Shown here: positions 63,960-64,000 of the stretch, one piece after another
How positions within the stretch are numbered: the stretch's first letter is position 1
How the letters are laid out: every line of letters begins with the position of its first letter
Origin: Beijerinckiaceae bacterium
Lineage (GTDB): Bacteria; Pseudomonadota; Alphaproteobacteria; Rhizobiales; Beijerinckiaceae
Assembly (NCBI GenBank): GCA_947475995.1
Contig: CANJNI010000005.1
Span: 1-64,000 of the forward strand
DNA length: 64,000 bases
Reading direction: 5' to 3'
The notes under the pieces: generated by a model
Database searches by the model: none
What the model saw: only the letters and a program-made list of their open reading frames with translations
What the model was told of the DNA's origin: nothing
Position numbers and translations under genes: made by a program

Positions 63960-64000
63960 ATGTCGCAGATTGTGATCGTCGACGATCAGGTGACCAACCG
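63960..64000 (+). CDS. Response-regulator receiver domain, N-terminal fragment
   Basis: Only the first 13 residues are visible, MSQIVIVDDQVTN, ending at the window edge. IVIVDD is the first beta strand and the acidic pair of a two-component receiver domain. The IVDDQVTN form is common in RpfG-type (HD-GYP) regulators, but output domain cannot be seen. The 224 bases between the GMC stop and this ATG contain TTAACC at 63749-63754 and TTAACG at 63836-63841, possible CtrA half-sites; nothing else is evident. Confidence 0.6.
   Translation, partial: MSQIVIVDDQVTN

Noticed and set aside
1-64000. CRISPR arrays, insertion sequences, prophage or integrase at the tRNA
   Set aside because: No regular direct repeats, transposase or integrase motifs were seen, and the sequence after tRNA-Leu is a terminator followed by RNase D.

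Overview
This window is chromosomal DNA from an alphaproteobacterium, most likely of the order Hyphomicrobiales (Rhizobiales). The coding regions are GC-rich. The gene order lptC-lptA-lptB-rpoN-hpf-ptsN, the pairing of 6S RNA with the 5-formyl-THF cyclo-ligase gene, the matA/matB malonate genes and the abundance of solute-binding proteins all fit that group. There is no rRNA, CRISPR array, prophage or insertion sequence. One tRNA gene, tRNA-Leu(CAG), and one structured ncRNA, 6S, are visible. The genus cannot be fixed from the sequence alone.

Layout. 1-6286: the end of a DUF35/OB-fold gene, an ADP-forming acyl-CoA synthetase and a complete Fbp-type ABC importer, apparently one uptake-and-activation operon ending in a strong terminator. 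6326-9253: malonyl-CoA synthetase and malonyl-CoA decarboxylase (malonate to acetyl-CoA). 9338-12212: a LOG-family protein, an EI24/CysZ-like membrane protein, an NDUFA9-like dehydrogenase and a small membrane protein. 12308-18453: tRNA-Leu, RNase D, the LPS-export genes lptC, lptA and lptB, then rpoN, hpf and ptsN. 18463-21699: glucokinase, class I fumarase and the ribosome-rescue factor ArfB. 21662-27092: a GNAT/FemAB-like enzyme with a JmjC-type cupin, facing an O-antigen-ligase-like membrane protein and an MsbA-like exporter; this looks like a surface-glycoconjugate block.

27289-42776 is more accessory. It holds an AT-hook protein, a secreted endostatin-like protein, DUF1007, cytidylate kinase, a divergent pair of peptidoglycan enzymes (MepA and an L,D-transpeptidase), PurU, TypA, and a small-molecule cluster (TTT-type binding protein, cysteine-less racemase homologue, GlcG-like protein, family 1 binding protein). 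An MBL hydrolase, a second GNAT/FemAB-like enzyme and another orphan binding protein follow. 42858-48469: ruvC, a TauE/SafE transporter, yebC, a lower-GC DUF429 gene, a YmdB-type phosphodiesterase, the cyclo-ligase gene, 6S RNA and an inositol-phosphatase-family gene. 48479-55984: an orphan peptide-type binding protein, a TolQ/MotA-like plus OmpA/MotB-like pair, an MFS exporter, and a PQQ dehydrogenase fused to a type-1 copper domain. 56053-60020: pheS and pheT with a small secreted SH3-like protein between them. 60266-64000: an orphan TadG/von Willebrand-type protein, a small secreted protein, a GMC oxidoreductase behind a large hairpin, and the start of a response regulator.

The features most worth following up are the quinoprotein-cupredoxin fusion, the bacterial AT-hook protein with a palindromic upstream site, the endostatin-like secreted protein, the JmjC-GNAT pair, the inserted gene between pheS and pheT, and the hairpin covering the ribosome-binding site of the GMC oxidoreductase gene. 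No complete undescribed multi-gene defence or biosynthetic system is evident.
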